The notes: generated by a model from the letters alone, not told the origin. 64,000 bases of DNA from Eshraghiella sp051880035 (GCA_051880035.1 JBJENE010000066.1:17967-81966); one strand, 5' to 3'; shown: positions 17,017 to 26,345, counted from the stretch's first letter. Numbers and translations are program-made.

Positions 17017-17748
17017 TTATGACATGAATTCGTCATATACCGGCAAAACCTCATCCACTGTACCAATCATTTTAATTTCACCTTCATGAAGCCAAATAAC
17101 ACGGTCGCACAGTGATTTTATGGTTTCTGTGTTATGTGATACAATTATAACTGTTCTGTTATCATCTGAAATAAGCTCTTTCATTTTCTGTGAGCTCTTC
17201 TTTTTAAACTTGGCATCTCCTACGCTTAAAACCTCATCAACCAGCATAATTTCCGGTTCCAGAAGAGCTGTAATCGAAAAGGCAAGTTTGGAAAACATAC
17301 CGCTTGAATATGTCTTAACAGGCATGTCAATAAACTGTCCAAGCTCGGCAAACTCAATTATTGCATCCATTTTTTCTTCAATCTGCTCTTTGGTAAAACC
17401 TAAAAGCATTCCTGAAAGAACAATATTTTCCCTTCCGGTAAGTTTTCTCTGAAATCCGACTCCTATTGAGAGAAGGGCAACAGATTCCGAACTAAGGTCA
17501 ATCGTACCTTCATCCGGCGAAAAAATACCTGCTATTGCACGAAGTGTTGTGGATTTACCGCTTCCGTTTTTGCCGATAAGTCCCACAATCTCGCCCCGCT
17601 TAACATCAAAAGAGATTCCTCTTACGGCCTCAAAGACCTCTGTTTTACTCTTTTTGAGACGAAAAATACTGCTTTTTATGGATACATTTTTCAAACACTT
17701 ATATCTGATTCGGAGATTTTTTACTTCAATAGCATTTTCTTTATTCAC
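17017..17748 (-). CDS. ABC transporter ATP-binding protein, polysaccharide/teichoic acid export
   Basis: Nucleotide-binding subunit (243 residues) of a Wzt/TagH-type exporter. Walker A is GLIGKNGSGKSTTLRAIAG, the signature region YSSGMFSKLAFSI has the degenerate SSGM typical of polysaccharide exporters, and Walker B is IMLVDEVLSVGD. There is no C-terminal carbohydrate-binding domain. The start is GTG, and its ribosome site lies inside the last codons of the permease gene, so the two subunits are translationally coupled. Confidence 0.93.
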   Translation of the reverse strand: MNKENAIEVKNLRIRYKCLKNVSIKSSIFRLKKSKTEVFEAVRGISFDVKRGEIVGLIGKNGSGKSTTLRAIAGIFSPDEGTIDLSSESVALLSIGVGFQRKLTGRENIVLSGMLLGFTKEQIEEKMDAIIEFAELGQFIDMPVKTYSSGMFSKLAFSITALLEPEIMLVDEVLSVGDAKFKKKSSQKMKELISDDNRTVIIVSHNTETIKSLCDRVIWLHEGEIKMIGTVDEVLPVYDEFMS

Positions 17749-18549
17749 TTACATCACCTTTACATAGCTGTTTTCATACTTATAAATAAGTCTGATTCCT
17801 ATTATTGACAAAACCACTCCTACCACAAACCAGGCTGCCAGAACTTTATACCCCACATTGGAAGCATATATAAGACAGTTTCTTGCAGAAGTCATCAGAA
17901 ATGCAAACGGATTGCATTTTGACATGATTATTGCCAGAGTCTCCGGTAATCTTGATACTTTACCGTTTCTTGGAACAATTTCGTAAAATACACCCGACAT
18001 GTAGAATACCACTCTGAGGGCAACCGCACATGCCGTCTTCAAATCCTCTACAAATACTCCGAAATGCGCCACAATACAGTTAAGACCGAATGTAACCAGG
18101 AATAATGTAAGCATAACCGGAATTATCCAAAGTATATAAAACGAAATCTGAACACGGTAAATTATCATCATTATTACAACAATTACCATGGAAATAACCA
18201 GTTTAAAGCTCTGTTTAAGCATGCTGATAATTATAAGCATGTATTTAGGTACATATACCTTGGAAACAACAGCCTTATTCGCATTGACAATCTGAATGCT
18301 TTCCATAAAACTTTTGTTAAAAAAGTTCCAGATGCTCAGACCGATAAATACATATATCGGGAAATACTGAGCCGAACTTCCGAAAATAATCGTATAAATA
18401 AACCAGTATACCAGCATAAAAAGTATAGGTTCCAGAATCCACCACACCCATCCCAGGTGTGAGCCTGCAACCTCGGATTTAAGACCCGACTTTGCCGAAA
18501 ATAAAACATATTTACCAAATTTTTTAATATCCTTCGTAAATCTGGACAT
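17749..18549 (-). CDS. ABC transporter permease, polysaccharide/teichoic acid export
   Basis: Permease of 266 residues in the ABC-2 class (Wzm/TagG-like), with about six hydrophobic segments. The N-terminus (LFSAKSGLKSEVAGSHLGWVWWILEP) carries the conserved amphipathic region of TagG/RfbA proteins. It abuts the ATPase gene and should form the exporter with it, moving the lipid-linked polymer out for the LCP ligases. Confidence 0.92.
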   Translation of the reverse strand: MSRFTKDIKKFGKYVLFSAKSGLKSEVAGSHLGWVWWILEPILFMLVYWFIYTIIFGSSAQYFPIYVFIGLSIWNFFNKSFMESIQIVNANKAVVSKVYVPKYMLIIISMLKQSFKLVISMVIVVIMMIIYRVQISFYILWIIPVMLTLFLVTFGLNCIVAHFGVFVEDLKTACAVALRVVFYMSGVFYEIVPRNGKVSRLPETLAIIMSKCNPFAFLMTSARNCLIYASNVGYKVLAAWFVVGVVLSIIGIRLIYKYENSYVKVM

Positions 18550-18618
18550 AATTCTTCTCTCTTTCTGCCAAAATCATCCTATAATATATCACAGACCTTT
18601 GATACAGGCAAGATAATT

Positions 18619-19683
18619 TTAATTCATACATTTCATAACTGCATTCCGGGTGTATTCCCCATTGCGGAGTCTGTCACCCACAATACAGGCATTATTAAAA
18701 TATTTTTCATATTCTTCATATGACATTTTAATGAGGATATTCTCTGCTTCATCAAGACTGTCAACCGCAAAGCCCACTCCGTTATTGATAACGAACTCTG
18801 CCGCGGCGCTTTCCTTCCACACAATAACCGGCATGTTTGATGCAAGATATAATGAAAGCTTGTGCGGATTATTATATCTGAGATATTCTCCGGTATTCCC
18901 GGTACAGCCATCCATCACCGGCCCGTCCCAGACGATGCCAAAGGATGCCCTTATATTGCGCACAAGTTCTTCCGGGGTAAAATTACCTTTGTATATAGCA
19001 TTTCCAATTTCCCTGGTTTCATCAAAGTTAACTCCGAAAAGCTCAACCCCTATTTTCGTAACGCTATTTGCAAATTCATATATATATCCTGATTTGTCGC
19101 CGGACATATTGCCCGCTATTGCTACGGTTCTGTTAAATTCACATTTTCTCCGGTTATCTTCACATATATAATCAAATATTCCCAGTTCAACAATCTTTTC
19201 TTCGGGAATTCCGGTTTCTGTCAGATAGTTCTTCATTCTGTAATTATGACAAATTATTTTATCACAGCAATTAAGGAACACCCGGTCATTAAAATTGCTT
19301 CTTCCGGCTCTGTAACTGCCTTTATACACACCGTTTCTAAGGCTTTCCAGATCATGTATAAGTAAAATAATCCTGCATCCTTTATCGGATTGCAGTTTTT
19401 TAACATATCTGATAACTTCTCTGGCCATCTGTACGGGATGCTGTATTACAACGGCAGATTCCGGCTCAATATCATTATATATTTTTTTCCATGACCTGCA
19501 TACGGATATTTTTTTGTAGGGATAATCCAGTCTGTACCTGCTTATAAAGCCATGGGAATATACTGTTTTGACAGGCAGCTTTACTCCTCCCATTTTAATC
19601 AGAATGGTTTCCACATCTTTAGGCGCTTTGGATGCTGCCGTATTTCGTCTGCCCCAGTCCAATGAGGCAAAATATAACTTCAT
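18619..19683 (-). CDS. Glycosyltransferase (galactofuranosyltransferase/Gtf3-like)
   Basis: A 354-residue protein with a GT-B-like layout. It begins MKLYFASLDWGRRNTAASKAP, has ILLIHDLESLRNGVYKGSY near residue 105 and ends with the nucleotide-sugar side YLRYNNPHKLSLYLASNMPVI followed by WKESAAAEFV. This pattern resembles Gtf3/WbbI-type beta-1,6-galactofuranosyl or glucosyltransferases. No membrane segment is seen. The start overlaps the stop of the epimerase gene by four bases (ATGA). The linkage and sugar are inferred only from family resemblance. Confidence 0.75.
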   Translation of the reverse strand: MKLYFASLDWGRRNTAASKAPKDVETILIKMGGVKLPVKTVYSHGFISRYRLDYPYKKISVCRSWKKIYNDIEPESAVVIQHPVQMAREVIRYVKKLQSDKGCRIILLIHDLESLRNGVYKGSYRAGRSNFNDRVFLNCCDKIICHNYRMKNYLTETGIPEEKIVELGIFDYICEDNRRKCEFNRTVAIAGNMSGDKSGYIYEFANSVTKIGVELFGVNFDETREIGNAIYKGNFTPEELVRNIRASFGIVWDGPVMDGCTGNTGEYLRYNNPHKLSLYLASNMPVIVWKESAAAEFVINNGVGFAVDSLDEAENILIKMSYEEYEKYFNNACIVGDRLRNGEYTRNAVMKCMN

Positions 19684-20735
19684 GAATTTTTTTCTCCTTT
19701 AAGGATTTCAATCGTATGCTCAATTCCCATCCGTGCCGTAAACTTAGGTCTGTATCCTATTTGCCAAAGTTTGGTGCAATCAAGAACTCCGTGGCTTATG
19801 GGTGAAAGATATGCTTTATCTTCCGTATCCGGTATTTCAAATTTAACATTTTTACCGCATATTCCCGCCGCTATATCTGCAAAATCCGCAATTGTGATTG
19901 TGGAGCTGTTATTTGAAACATTGTAAACCTCTTTGCTCTTTCCTGAAATAAGTGCCGTAAGTATGCCCATACAGCAGTCAGCCACATAACAATATGAGCG
20001 TCGCTGTTTGCCGCGGCTTTTCATTACAATGTCCCGGCCTTCAATTACATCACGGATAAACTGGGTGCCTGCCCTGTTATCATCCCGGGTGGCATTAGGT
20101 CCGTATGTGTGGCAGAGTCTTGTGATAACATAGTCAAGCCCCTTCTCCTGTCCGTATGCGGCGCACAGGCTTTCACATATACGCTTTCCTTCAGGATAAC
20201 ACGCCCGGACCGTTGCGGGATTGATAAATCCGCCAAAGTCCTCTCTGTATGCGTCGTCATTTCCCGTATTTCCGTAAATTTCTCCGGATGAGACAAGGAG
20301 AAACCTTCTGATTCCGTGTGTCAGTCCGTAATCGCAAAGATTTGCGGTTCCCATAACCCCGGAAAGAATTGTATCCACAGGATTATCGACAAAAGCCTTC
20401 GGATATGCATTTCCGGCACAGTGTATTATATAATCACAGGTAAAATCCCCTGATATCTCATCTTTAACATCACCTTCATAAAAATAAAGGTCTAAACAAT
20501 TTTCATATATTTCAAAGCGTTTCTTAAGCCGCGGCAGGCTCCTGCCCATGCAGTAAACAGTAATCCCCGCGTTATAACGCCTGTTGGCATACATAAGCAT
20601 ATCCGTAATAAATGAACCGATTAAGCCTGACGCCCCGGTAACAAGAACCGTACTGCCATTCAGGCTTTCTTTATTGATAATATTATCATACGCATATGCC
20701 ACATCTTCTTCGTATAGTTTATGATACTGTTTCAT
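19680..20735 (-). CDS. NAD-dependent epimerase/dehydratase
   Basis: A 351-residue extended short-chain dehydrogenase. The Rossmann motif VLVTGASGLIGSF is near residue 30, LLVSSGEIYG holds the catalytic Ser region, and YPEGKR provides the YxxxK pair. This group acts on nucleotide sugars as an epimerase, dehydratase or decarboxylase; the substrate is not readable. The ATG has GGAGAG upstream. The gene is flanked by a cytidylyltransferase and a glycosyltransferase, so it probably tailors the donor used in this cluster. Confidence 0.85.
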   Translation of the reverse strand: MKQYHKLYEEDVAYAYDNIINKESLNGSTVLVTGASGLIGSFITDMLMYANRRYNAGITVYCMGRSLPRLKKRFEIYENCLDLYFYEGDVKDEISGDFTCDYIIHCAGNAYPKAFVDNPVDTILSGVMGTANLCDYGLTHGIRRFLLVSSGEIYGNTGNDDAYREDFGGFINPATVRACYPEGKRICESLCAAYGQEKGLDYVITRLCHTYGPNATRDDNRAGTQFIRDVIEGRDIVMKSRGKQRRSYCYVADCCMGILTALISGKSKEVYNVSNNSSTITIADFADIAAGICGKNVKFEIPDTEDKAYLSPISHGVLDCTKLWQIGYRPKFTARMGIEHTIEILKGEKNS

Positions 20736-20746
20736 ATCATACTCTC

Positions 20747-21457
20747 CTATTTTAACCAGTCAGATTTCTGCACATTTAAAAGTGCCTTAAATATATCCAG
20801 ATCTTCTGTTGTGGTAAGCTTTATGTTTTTTTCGGAGCCCAGGGAAAAAGTTATTTTCTCTCCAAGCTCTATTGCAAGTGTACATGATGCTATGGAATTG
20901 GTAATTCCTTCCTTGAGAGCCCTCTCATGCATTCCGCATATTTTCCCAATGGAAAATCCCTGAGGAGTCTGGGTTCTTTTGAGGGATGAACGGGGAAATG
21001 TTTCCTTGGAGCTTTCTCCGTCTTCGGTAACCAACATTGCTTCCGCACACGGAATTGCGGCAATTGCACATCCGAACTCAACCGTCTTTGCAATACAGTC
21101 TGAAATGATTTCTTCCGAAACCAAAGGCCTTATGGCATCATGAATAAGTACTATGTCATCATCACTGTGATGCTTTCTTAACTCATATACCCCGTTTCTG
21201 ATAGAAGCCTGTCCGCAGTCGCCTCCCGGAATTATATGTTTAAGCTTGGTAATTGAAAACTGTCTGGCGTATGCGGCGAGTACATTCTCCCAGCCTTCAA
21301 TGCATACAACGGCAATCTCATCAATTGATTCATGCTTCTGAAAAGCTTCAAGTGTGTATATGATTACCGGAACATCATTAACATTAATAAACTGTTTTGG
21401 AATGTCCTGATGCATCCGCTGTCCGCTTCCGCCTGCTATAATAAGTGCAATATTCAT
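20747..21457 (-). CDS. IspD/TarI family cytidylyltransferase
   Basis: A 236-residue CTP-dependent transferase. Motifs are IALIIAGGSGQRMHQDIPKQF for the CTP site, VLIHDAIRPLV, and TQTPQGF. The family covers IspD (MEP isoprenoid pathway) and TarI/Bcs1 (CDP-ribitol synthesis). Position between two LicD genes and an epimerase in a polymer cluster favours a CDP-alditol role (TarI-like), but IspD cannot be excluded because no other ispD is visible in the window. Its start overlaps the LicD stop by one base. Confidence 0.82.
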   Translation of the reverse strand: MNIALIIAGGSGQRMHQDIPKQFINVNDVPVIIYTLEAFQKHESIDEIAVVCIEGWENVLAAYARQFSITKLKHIIPGGDCGQASIRNGVYELRKHHSDDDIVLIHDAIRPLVSEEIISDCIAKTVEFGCAIAAIPCAEAMLVTEDGESSKETFPRSSLKRTQTPQGFSIGKICGMHERALKEGITNSIASCTLAIELGEKITFSLGSEKNIKLTTTEDLDIFKALLNVQKSDWLK

Positions 21458-22281
21458 TATCCCTGCTCCTTTATATCCATAATAAGACGAAATACATGAT
21501 CTGACTTTTGTTTGTCTGCTGGAGGCAGTTTCATGTAATCGCCATACAATTGTCGTAAATAATTATCATACCCTTCCGGAATCAGGAAATCATGTCCGCA
21601 AAAATCTTTTTCGGTGGTCCCTGAAAACCAGACCGTTTCAAACCTTTCCTTATCCATGTAATGTGAAAGAACGGAAACCCCGGAATAAGCATGGGTGTTA
21701 TAATCCATCTTCCCTGAAACTCTGTTAACTTTGCAGGCGTAATAATAAGGTCCTTTTTTGGCTGTAAGCTTACCCAGAAGTTTCTTTAATGTTTTATTTT
21801 TTTCGCCTTCGAGGAAATTTTCCCTCATCGAAGCATTTCTAAGTACATTAAGGAATTTAATCCGGTAATTATGGAGTTTAAACAAAAGTCTGTTGGTGGG
21901 AATTCCGTCAATAGGAAGAATGTCCACATACACTCCGATTGCACTGTCCTTAATGGAATCAAACTCCACAAGTGTAGTGGAATCCCACACTCTTGCCCAC
22001 GGTCTTGTCCAGTCCTTATCTGTCTCAACCGAGCCGAATCTGAACCTGTCATCCGGATTATCCTTTAATACCTTAAGCAATTTATCATATTCGCTTCTGG
22101 GAAGCATAATATCGGCATCATCATCCCATGGTATAAAACCATTATGTCTTATTGCCCCAAGAAGAGTTCCGCCGGACAGAAAATATACAATATTATGTTC
22201 CCTGCATACCCTGTCAACATAGAGCATTACTTTGAATATTTTTTTCTGAACATCTTCAATGGATGCGTCACTTTTAATCAT
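21457..22281 (-). CDS. LicD family phosphotransferase
   Basis: A 274-residue LicD-family protein; the family attaches phosphocholine, ribitol phosphate or similar groups to glycans using CDP-linked donors. The signature FLSGGTLLGAIRHNGF, then PWDDDADIMLPRSEY, carries the nucleotidyltransferase-fold GG and metal-binding Asp residues. The C-terminus has LRQLYGDYMKLPP, as in the second LicD. It overlaps the upstream licD stop by one base (TAATG). The adjacent TarI/IspD-type gene could provide its CDP-activated donor. Confidence 0.9.
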   Translation of the reverse strand: MIKSDASIEDVQKKIFKVMLYVDRVCREHNIVYFLSGGTLLGAIRHNGFIPWDDDADIMLPRSEYDKLLKVLKDNPDDRFRFGSVETDKDWTRPWARVWDSTTLVEFDSIKDSAIGVYVDILPIDGIPTNRLLFKLHNYRIKFLNVLRNASMRENFLEGEKNKTLKKLLGKLTAKKGPYYYACKVNRVSGKMDYNTHAYSGVSVLSHYMDKERFETVWFSGTTEKDFCGHDFLIPEGYDNYLRQLYGDYMKLPPADKQKSDHVFRLIMDIKEQG

Positions 22282-23108
22282 TACAGTCTCCTAATTTCCA
22301 TTCCATGCTGAAGGTGTCTTTCAGATTCAGGCGGAAGTTTCATATAATCGCCGTAAAGATTTGAAAGAACTTCCTCCCCTTTAACGGGACAGTTTAATTC
22401 CATATCTTCAAATTTGCGTTTTACGGCGGATGCATAATATTCTGCAGGCATAATTTCACGGAATTTGTATGCTCCGTAATTACTGTTCACATAGCGGCAT
22501 TTATAAAAATCAAATTTCTTAATATATTTCTCAGTCTTGTCTGTTATTTTATGCAGATTGAGAATTTTGTTAATATGTGTTATTTTACCGAATTTAATAA
22601 GAAATCTTTCAATAAACGGTCTGTTAACCCTGTGCATATGGATATTGTCCATATCGGCATAATTGCGCCACAGTCTGAGCCATAATATTCTGGCTTTGTA
22701 GAGCTTCAATCTGAGCTTTCCGTCGGGAACTCCGTCATACGGAAAAATATCAATAAACATATTGGTGTATATGGGTTTTTCCGCATAATTAAGTACCAGC
22801 TCCGTACTGTCGTCCAAAACTTTAAGAAACGGTATGTTACTTACATCCGGGGTTAATTTATAATTCTCGAGTCTTAGGTGTTTCGGCAGTTCTTCCCCCG
22901 CTATTTTGATAAACTTCTCGTAATCAGGTCTCGGCATTGCCAGATCCACATCATCATCCCACGGTATAAAACCACCGTGTCTTATGCAGCCAAGGAGCGT
23001 ACCTCCTGCCGCGAAATATTTAATGCCGTGCCTGTCACATAATGAAGTTATCTCTTTTAAAACGCCTAATTCTTTAAGCTGTAAAGTTCTTAATTCTTCG
23101 TCAGTCAT
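22281..23108 (-). CDS. LicD family phosphotransferase
   Basis: A 275-residue paralogue of the adjacent LicD protein. It has FAAGGTLLGCIRHGGF, PWDDDVDLAMPRPDY and the C-terminal LSNLYGDYMKLPPESE. The ATG has an AAGG site and lies four bases after the glycosyltransferase stop. Two tandem LicD proteins imply decoration at two positions or on two sugars of the polymer. Confidence 0.9.
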   Translation of the reverse strand: MTDEELRTLQLKELGVLKEITSLCDRHGIKYFAAGGTLLGCIRHGGFIPWDDDVDLAMPRPDYEKFIKIAGEELPKHLRLENYKLTPDVSNIPFLKVLDDSTELVLNYAEKPIYTNMFIDIFPYDGVPDGKLRLKLYKARILWLRLWRNYADMDNIHMHRVNRPFIERFLIKFGKITHINKILNLHKITDKTEKYIKKFDFYKCRYVNSNYGAYKFREIMPAEYYASAVKRKFEDMELNCPVKGEEVLSNLYGDYMKLPPESERHLQHGMEIRRL

Positions 23109-23112
23109 TGCC

Positions 23113-24180
23113 TTATCCCTGCTTTAATACCTTTGCTTTGAGTTTCTGAAATCCGCTTCCTGTAGTCTTTTTAAAAGCGGAAATCATTTTACCCATTATA
23201 ATACAAAGTGAAACATTTTTCATTTTAATCGGTATTATACAGACTTTCATCAGGAAAGAATCAGTCTTCTGAAGCTTAACGCTTTTCCTTGTAAGTTCGT
23301 CATAAAGGATTTCTTTTGTGTACTGCCTTTTTTCCCTGCCCGTAAAACCTTTATATCCGGCAATTTCCTGGATACACTGTACAAGGCGGTTGGTATAATA
23401 AGCATATACAACCCCGTCTATTTCACTATTGTTAAGATTCCAGCTTTCATAAAGCTTCAGTACATGCAAAAACTGTTCCTTACGCTTCTCGTACAACTTT
23501 CCGTCAAAGACTTTCGTCGTCTCCGAACCGACTCTTGAACGAAGGAAATGGTAAAAATGTCCGGAGCATATGCATACTTTTTCTATATCTTTAATGACTT
23601 CCATATTAAAATGGAGATCATCCCATGCCACATCCGGGAATCTTAAATTATGGGATTTGATGTAGGATGCCCGGTATAATTTGTTCCACGGCACCGCTAA
23701 AAGCATATTGTTAAGATATTCATGGGCATGCTGTCTGAAATCGTCCCTGTAATTGTATACCCGGTCCTTTGGCTCCACAGGAATGGAAAACTCGCTTCCG
23801 TTCTCATAATATTCCATTATAAATCCTGCAATGAGAAGGTCCGAATCGTTAGCTTTGCATATATTATAAAATGTCTCAAGCATCCCCTCTTCTGCCCAGT
23901 CATCCGGGTCCAGAAAATACAGATACTCGCCGTTGGATATTTCTATTCCCGCATTTCTGGCACTGGGTGCTCCGCCGTTGTCTTTATGAATAACGGTAAT
24001 CCTGTCATCCTTCCCTGCGTATTCATCGGCAATACGGCCGCACCCGTCAGGAGAACCGTCATCCACAACGATGATTTCTATCTCCTTAAGCGTCTGGTTC
24101 ATCATACTTTCTATTGCCTTCGCCAGGTAATCTTCAACCTTATACACCGGCATAATTACTGATACTTTTATCTCTGACAT
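23113..24180 (-). CDS. Glycosyltransferase family 2
   Basis: A 355-residue GT-A enzyme. The N-terminal SVIMPVYKVEDYLAKAIESM, VVDDGSPDGCG and the metal-binding YLYFLDPDDWAEEG are all in the first 105 residues. The C-terminal part is more variable. It is the first gene after the promoter at 24257-24285 and probably heads the polysaccharide operon. The sugar is not determinable. Confidence 0.92.
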   Translation of the reverse strand: MSEIKVSVIMPVYKVEDYLAKAIESMMNQTLKEIEIIVVDDGSPDGCGRIADEYAGKDDRITVIHKDNGGAPSARNAGIEISNGEYLYFLDPDDWAEEGMLETFYNICKANDSDLLIAGFIMEYYENGSEFSIPVEPKDRVYNYRDDFRQHAHEYLNNMLLAVPWNKLYRASYIKSHNLRFPDVAWDDLHFNMEVIKDIEKVCICSGHFYHFLRSRVGSETTKVFDGKLYEKRKEQFLHVLKLYESWNLNNSEIDGVVYAYYTNRLVQCIQEIAGYKGFTGREKRQYTKEILYDELTRKSVKLQKTDSFLMKVCIIPIKMKNVSLCIIMGKMISAFKKTTGSGFQKLKAKVLKQG

Positions 24181-24256
24181 AATTTTATCCTGCCATATTT
24201 TAATAATATATATTATTAATGTCTTCCTGCATTACATACTATAACCAATATTTAAC

Positions 24257-24285
24257 ATTATATCAGCCCTGCCGGTTCTTTTCAA
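24257..24285 (-). promoter_or_regulatory. Sigma-A promoter of the polysaccharide operon
   Basis: Minus-strand TTGAAA (24280-24285), a 17-base spacer and a perfect TATAAT (24257-24262), about 80 bases upstream of the first glycosyltransferase. It is the only strong promoter I found between the cluster and sigK. Confidence 0.8.
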
Positions 24286-24299
24286 CCATTCTGCCAAAT

Positions 24300-24923
24300 T
24301 CAGCTGTCAAAACAGCTTCTTAATTTTTGAATTGCCTTCTTTTCTATTCTGCTTATATAACTTCTGCTTATATGCATTTCATCCGCCAGTTCCCGCTGCG
24401 TCGCTTCTTTATGCTGAAAAAGTCCGTACCTTCTTACTATAATTTCTCTTTCCCTGCTTGTTAAAACTTTGTCAATTCCTTCATAAAGCTTTTGAATATC
24501 ACATTTTAGTATATATGCATCTATAAAATTTTTTTCATCGGTTTCAATAACATCAATAATACTGATTTCGTTTCCTTCTTTGTCCGTTCCTATCGGTTCC
24601 TGAAGCGATACCTCCCTGCTCTTCTTTTTATCGCTTCTGAAAGCCATTAACAGCTCATTATCTATACACTTGGCAGCATAAGTTGCAAGACGGCTTCCTT
24701 TCTGCAGATTAAAAGTTTTAACTGCTTTTATCAATCCTATTGTACCTATAGAAATCATTTCCGAAACATCCTTGTCTGATAAAGCATAATGCTTTACCAT
24801 GTGGGCAACAAGGCGCATATTTCTGATTATAAGGATTTCTCCGGCTTTTTCATCGCCATTGCGGTATCTTTCAAGGTACTCCGCTTCTTCCTTTGCTGAA
24901 AGCGGCTTTTCAAAAGTTTTCAA
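24300..24923 (-). CDS. sigK: Sporulation sigma factor SigK (no pro-sequence)
   Basis: A 207-residue sigma factor closely resembling Bacillus SigK: FEKPLSAKEEAEYLERYRNGDE, RNMRLVAHMVKHY, SIGTIGLIKAVKTFN, SLQEPIGTDKEGNEISIIDV and the region 4 helix SRSYISRIEKKAIQKLR. SigK drives late mother-cell genes in sporulation. The start is TTG at 24921-24923. A TGA six codons upstream in the same frame (24939-24941) leaves no room for the cleavable N-terminal pro-sequence of Bacillus SigK, so activity cannot depend on SpoIVFB-type processing. The gene is intact, with no inserted skin element. It is separated from the U32 gene by a terminator. Confidence 0.92.
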   Translation of the reverse strand: MKTFEKPLSAKEEAEYLERYRNGDEKAGEILIIRNMRLVAHMVKHYALSDKDVSEMISIGTIGLIKAVKTFNLQKGSRLATYAAKCIDNELLMAFRSDKKKSREVSLQEPIGTDKEGNEISIIDVIETDEKNFIDAYILKCDIQKLYEGIDKVLTSREREIIVRRYGLFQHKEATQRELADEMHISRSYISRIEKKAIQKLRSCFDS

Positions 24924-25039
24924 AGAATTCCCAACCTTTCAGATATGCAGTTAATACAGTTTATTCCGATTTATCCCTCTTCGTGCATGTCAACATTGAA
25001 TCAGTACCAAATCTTTATTCCGAAGGTATCCATTCTGAT

Positions 25040-25081
25040 AAAAGAAGAACCGGAACACTCTGGCTTCACAAAGTATTCCGG
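25040..25081 (-). terminator. Intrinsic terminator downstream of the U32 peptidase gene
   Basis: Minus-strand 13-bp stem (arms 25069-25081 and 25050-25062, containing CCGGAA/TTCCGG) with a six-base loop, followed by TTCTTCTTTT. It closes the tRNA-modification operon and separates it from sigK. The rest of the 184-base gap up to 25107 holds nothing else that I can assign. Confidence 0.85.
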
Positions 25082-25106
25082 CCTATACGCTGTTAATTCT
25101 TATTAA

Positions 25107-26333
25107 TTACTCTTCTTTTCTTCTTAAAATATCATATTTATCAAGTTTTACCCCAAGGTCAATGTACAAAAGCTGTTTAGGATGCGGTGCACTTTCCATC
25201 GGATTTCCGTTTTCATCAGAAATTGATTTAACGGTTACGTTAAGATTGGTTCCGTCAGGCTTCATTACCTCAATTTCCTCACCTACAGAGAATTTATTCC
25301 GTTGTTCGATGAAAAATCTGCCCTCTGAATCCGTATCAACAATACCCAGATAGGTATACTCTTTGATATAAGTATTGCTGTCGTAAATCTGTGCATCCTC
25401 ATTAGGTTTACCAAAGAAAAATCCTGTAGTGTACTTTCTGTAGGTACATTTTGCAATCTCTTCTTTGTAAAAAGGAATTCTGCTTCTGTAATACTCTTCA
25501 CTTTTCAGGTAATCATCTATGGCAAGCCTGTAGGTTCTCGCCACCGTGGCAACATAAAGGGCTGTTTTCATTCTGCCTTCTATCTTAAAGCTGTCTATTC
25601 CTGCCTCAATTAATTCAGGAATATGCTCAATCATACAGAGGTCCTTTGAATTAAAAATATATGTTCCCCGCTCATTTTCAAATACAGGCATATATTCTCC
25701 CGGTCTTGACTCTTCCACAAGATGATACTGCCATCTGCACGGATGGGTACAGGCTCCTTTATTGGCATCCCTGCCTGCCATAAAACTTGAAAGAAGACAT
25801 CTTCCCGAATAAGAAATGCACATTGCCCCATGGATAAATGTTTCTATTTCAAAATCCTCGGGAATACGCTCCCTGATTTCTTTAATTTCCCTTAAAGAAA
25901 GTTCCCTTGCTGTTACCACACGGGTTGCTCCCTGATTTTTCCAGAAAAGGAATGTTCCGTAATTGGTATTGTTTGCCTGTGTACTGATATGAATATCAAT
26001 ATCCGGCACACATTCTTTCGCAATGGTAAATATTCCCGGATCGGAAATAATCAGTGCATCCGGATGAACTTTTTGGCCAAGCTCCGTAAAATATTTACGG
26101 GCTCCGTCAAGATCATAATTATGAGCCAGAATATTGGCGGTTACATACACTTTTACATTATGCTCATGGGCAAATTTAACGCCTTCTGCCATTTCGTCAA
26201 TAGTAAAGTTTTTGGCTTTGGCCCTGAGTCCGAATGCCTCTCCGCCGATGTATACGGCATCAGCACCATATATTACCGCTACCTTTAAAACCTCCAGAGA
26301 ACTGGCCGGAATCAGAAGTTCAATATTTCTCAT
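25107..26333 (-). CDS. U32 family peptidase (TrhP-like tRNA hydroxylation protein)
   Basis: A 408-residue U32 protein. The family signature near residues 170-205 contains CISYSGRCLLSSFMAGRDAN followed by KGACTHPCRWQY, with the conserved cysteines. Proteins of this type (YrrN/YrrO, RlhA, TrhP) act in RNA hydroxylation; TrhP makes 5-hydroxyuridine at tRNA position 34. The next gene upstream is a TrmR-like methyltransferase that would methylate that hydroxyl, so the pair makes functional sense. Peptidase activity is doubtful despite the family name. Confidence 0.88.
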   Translation of the reverse strand: MRNIELLIPASSLEVLKVAVIYGADAVYIGGEAFGLRAKAKNFTIDEMAEGVKFAHEHNVKVYVTANILAHNYDLDGARKYFTELGQKVHPDALIISDPGIFTIAKECVPDIDIHISTQANNTNYGTFLFWKNQGATRVVTARELSLREIKEIRERIPEDFEIETFIHGAMCISYSGRCLLSSFMAGRDANKGACTHPCRWQYHLVEESRPGEYMPVFENERGTYIFNSKDLCMIEHIPELIEAGIDSFKIEGRMKTALYVATVARTYRLAIDDYLKSEEYYRSRIPFYKEEIAKCTYRKYTTGFFFGKPNEDAQIYDSNTYIKEYTYLGIVDTDSEGRFFIEQRNKFSVGEEIEVMKPDGTNLNVTVKSISDENGNPMESAPHPKQLLYIDLGVKLDKYDILRRKEE

Positions 26334-26345
26334 GGTTATTCCTTT

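Noticed and set aside
20747..21457. Firm assignment as ispD
   Set aside because: Motifs fit both IspD and TarI, and the polysaccharide setting favours TarI, so no symbol was given.
25007..25049. TTGACA-like promoter for sigK
   Set aside because: A TTGACA occurs upstream of sigK on the minus strand (near 24990), but no acceptable -10 follows at the right spacing. A sporulation sigma site is more likely and I could not place it.
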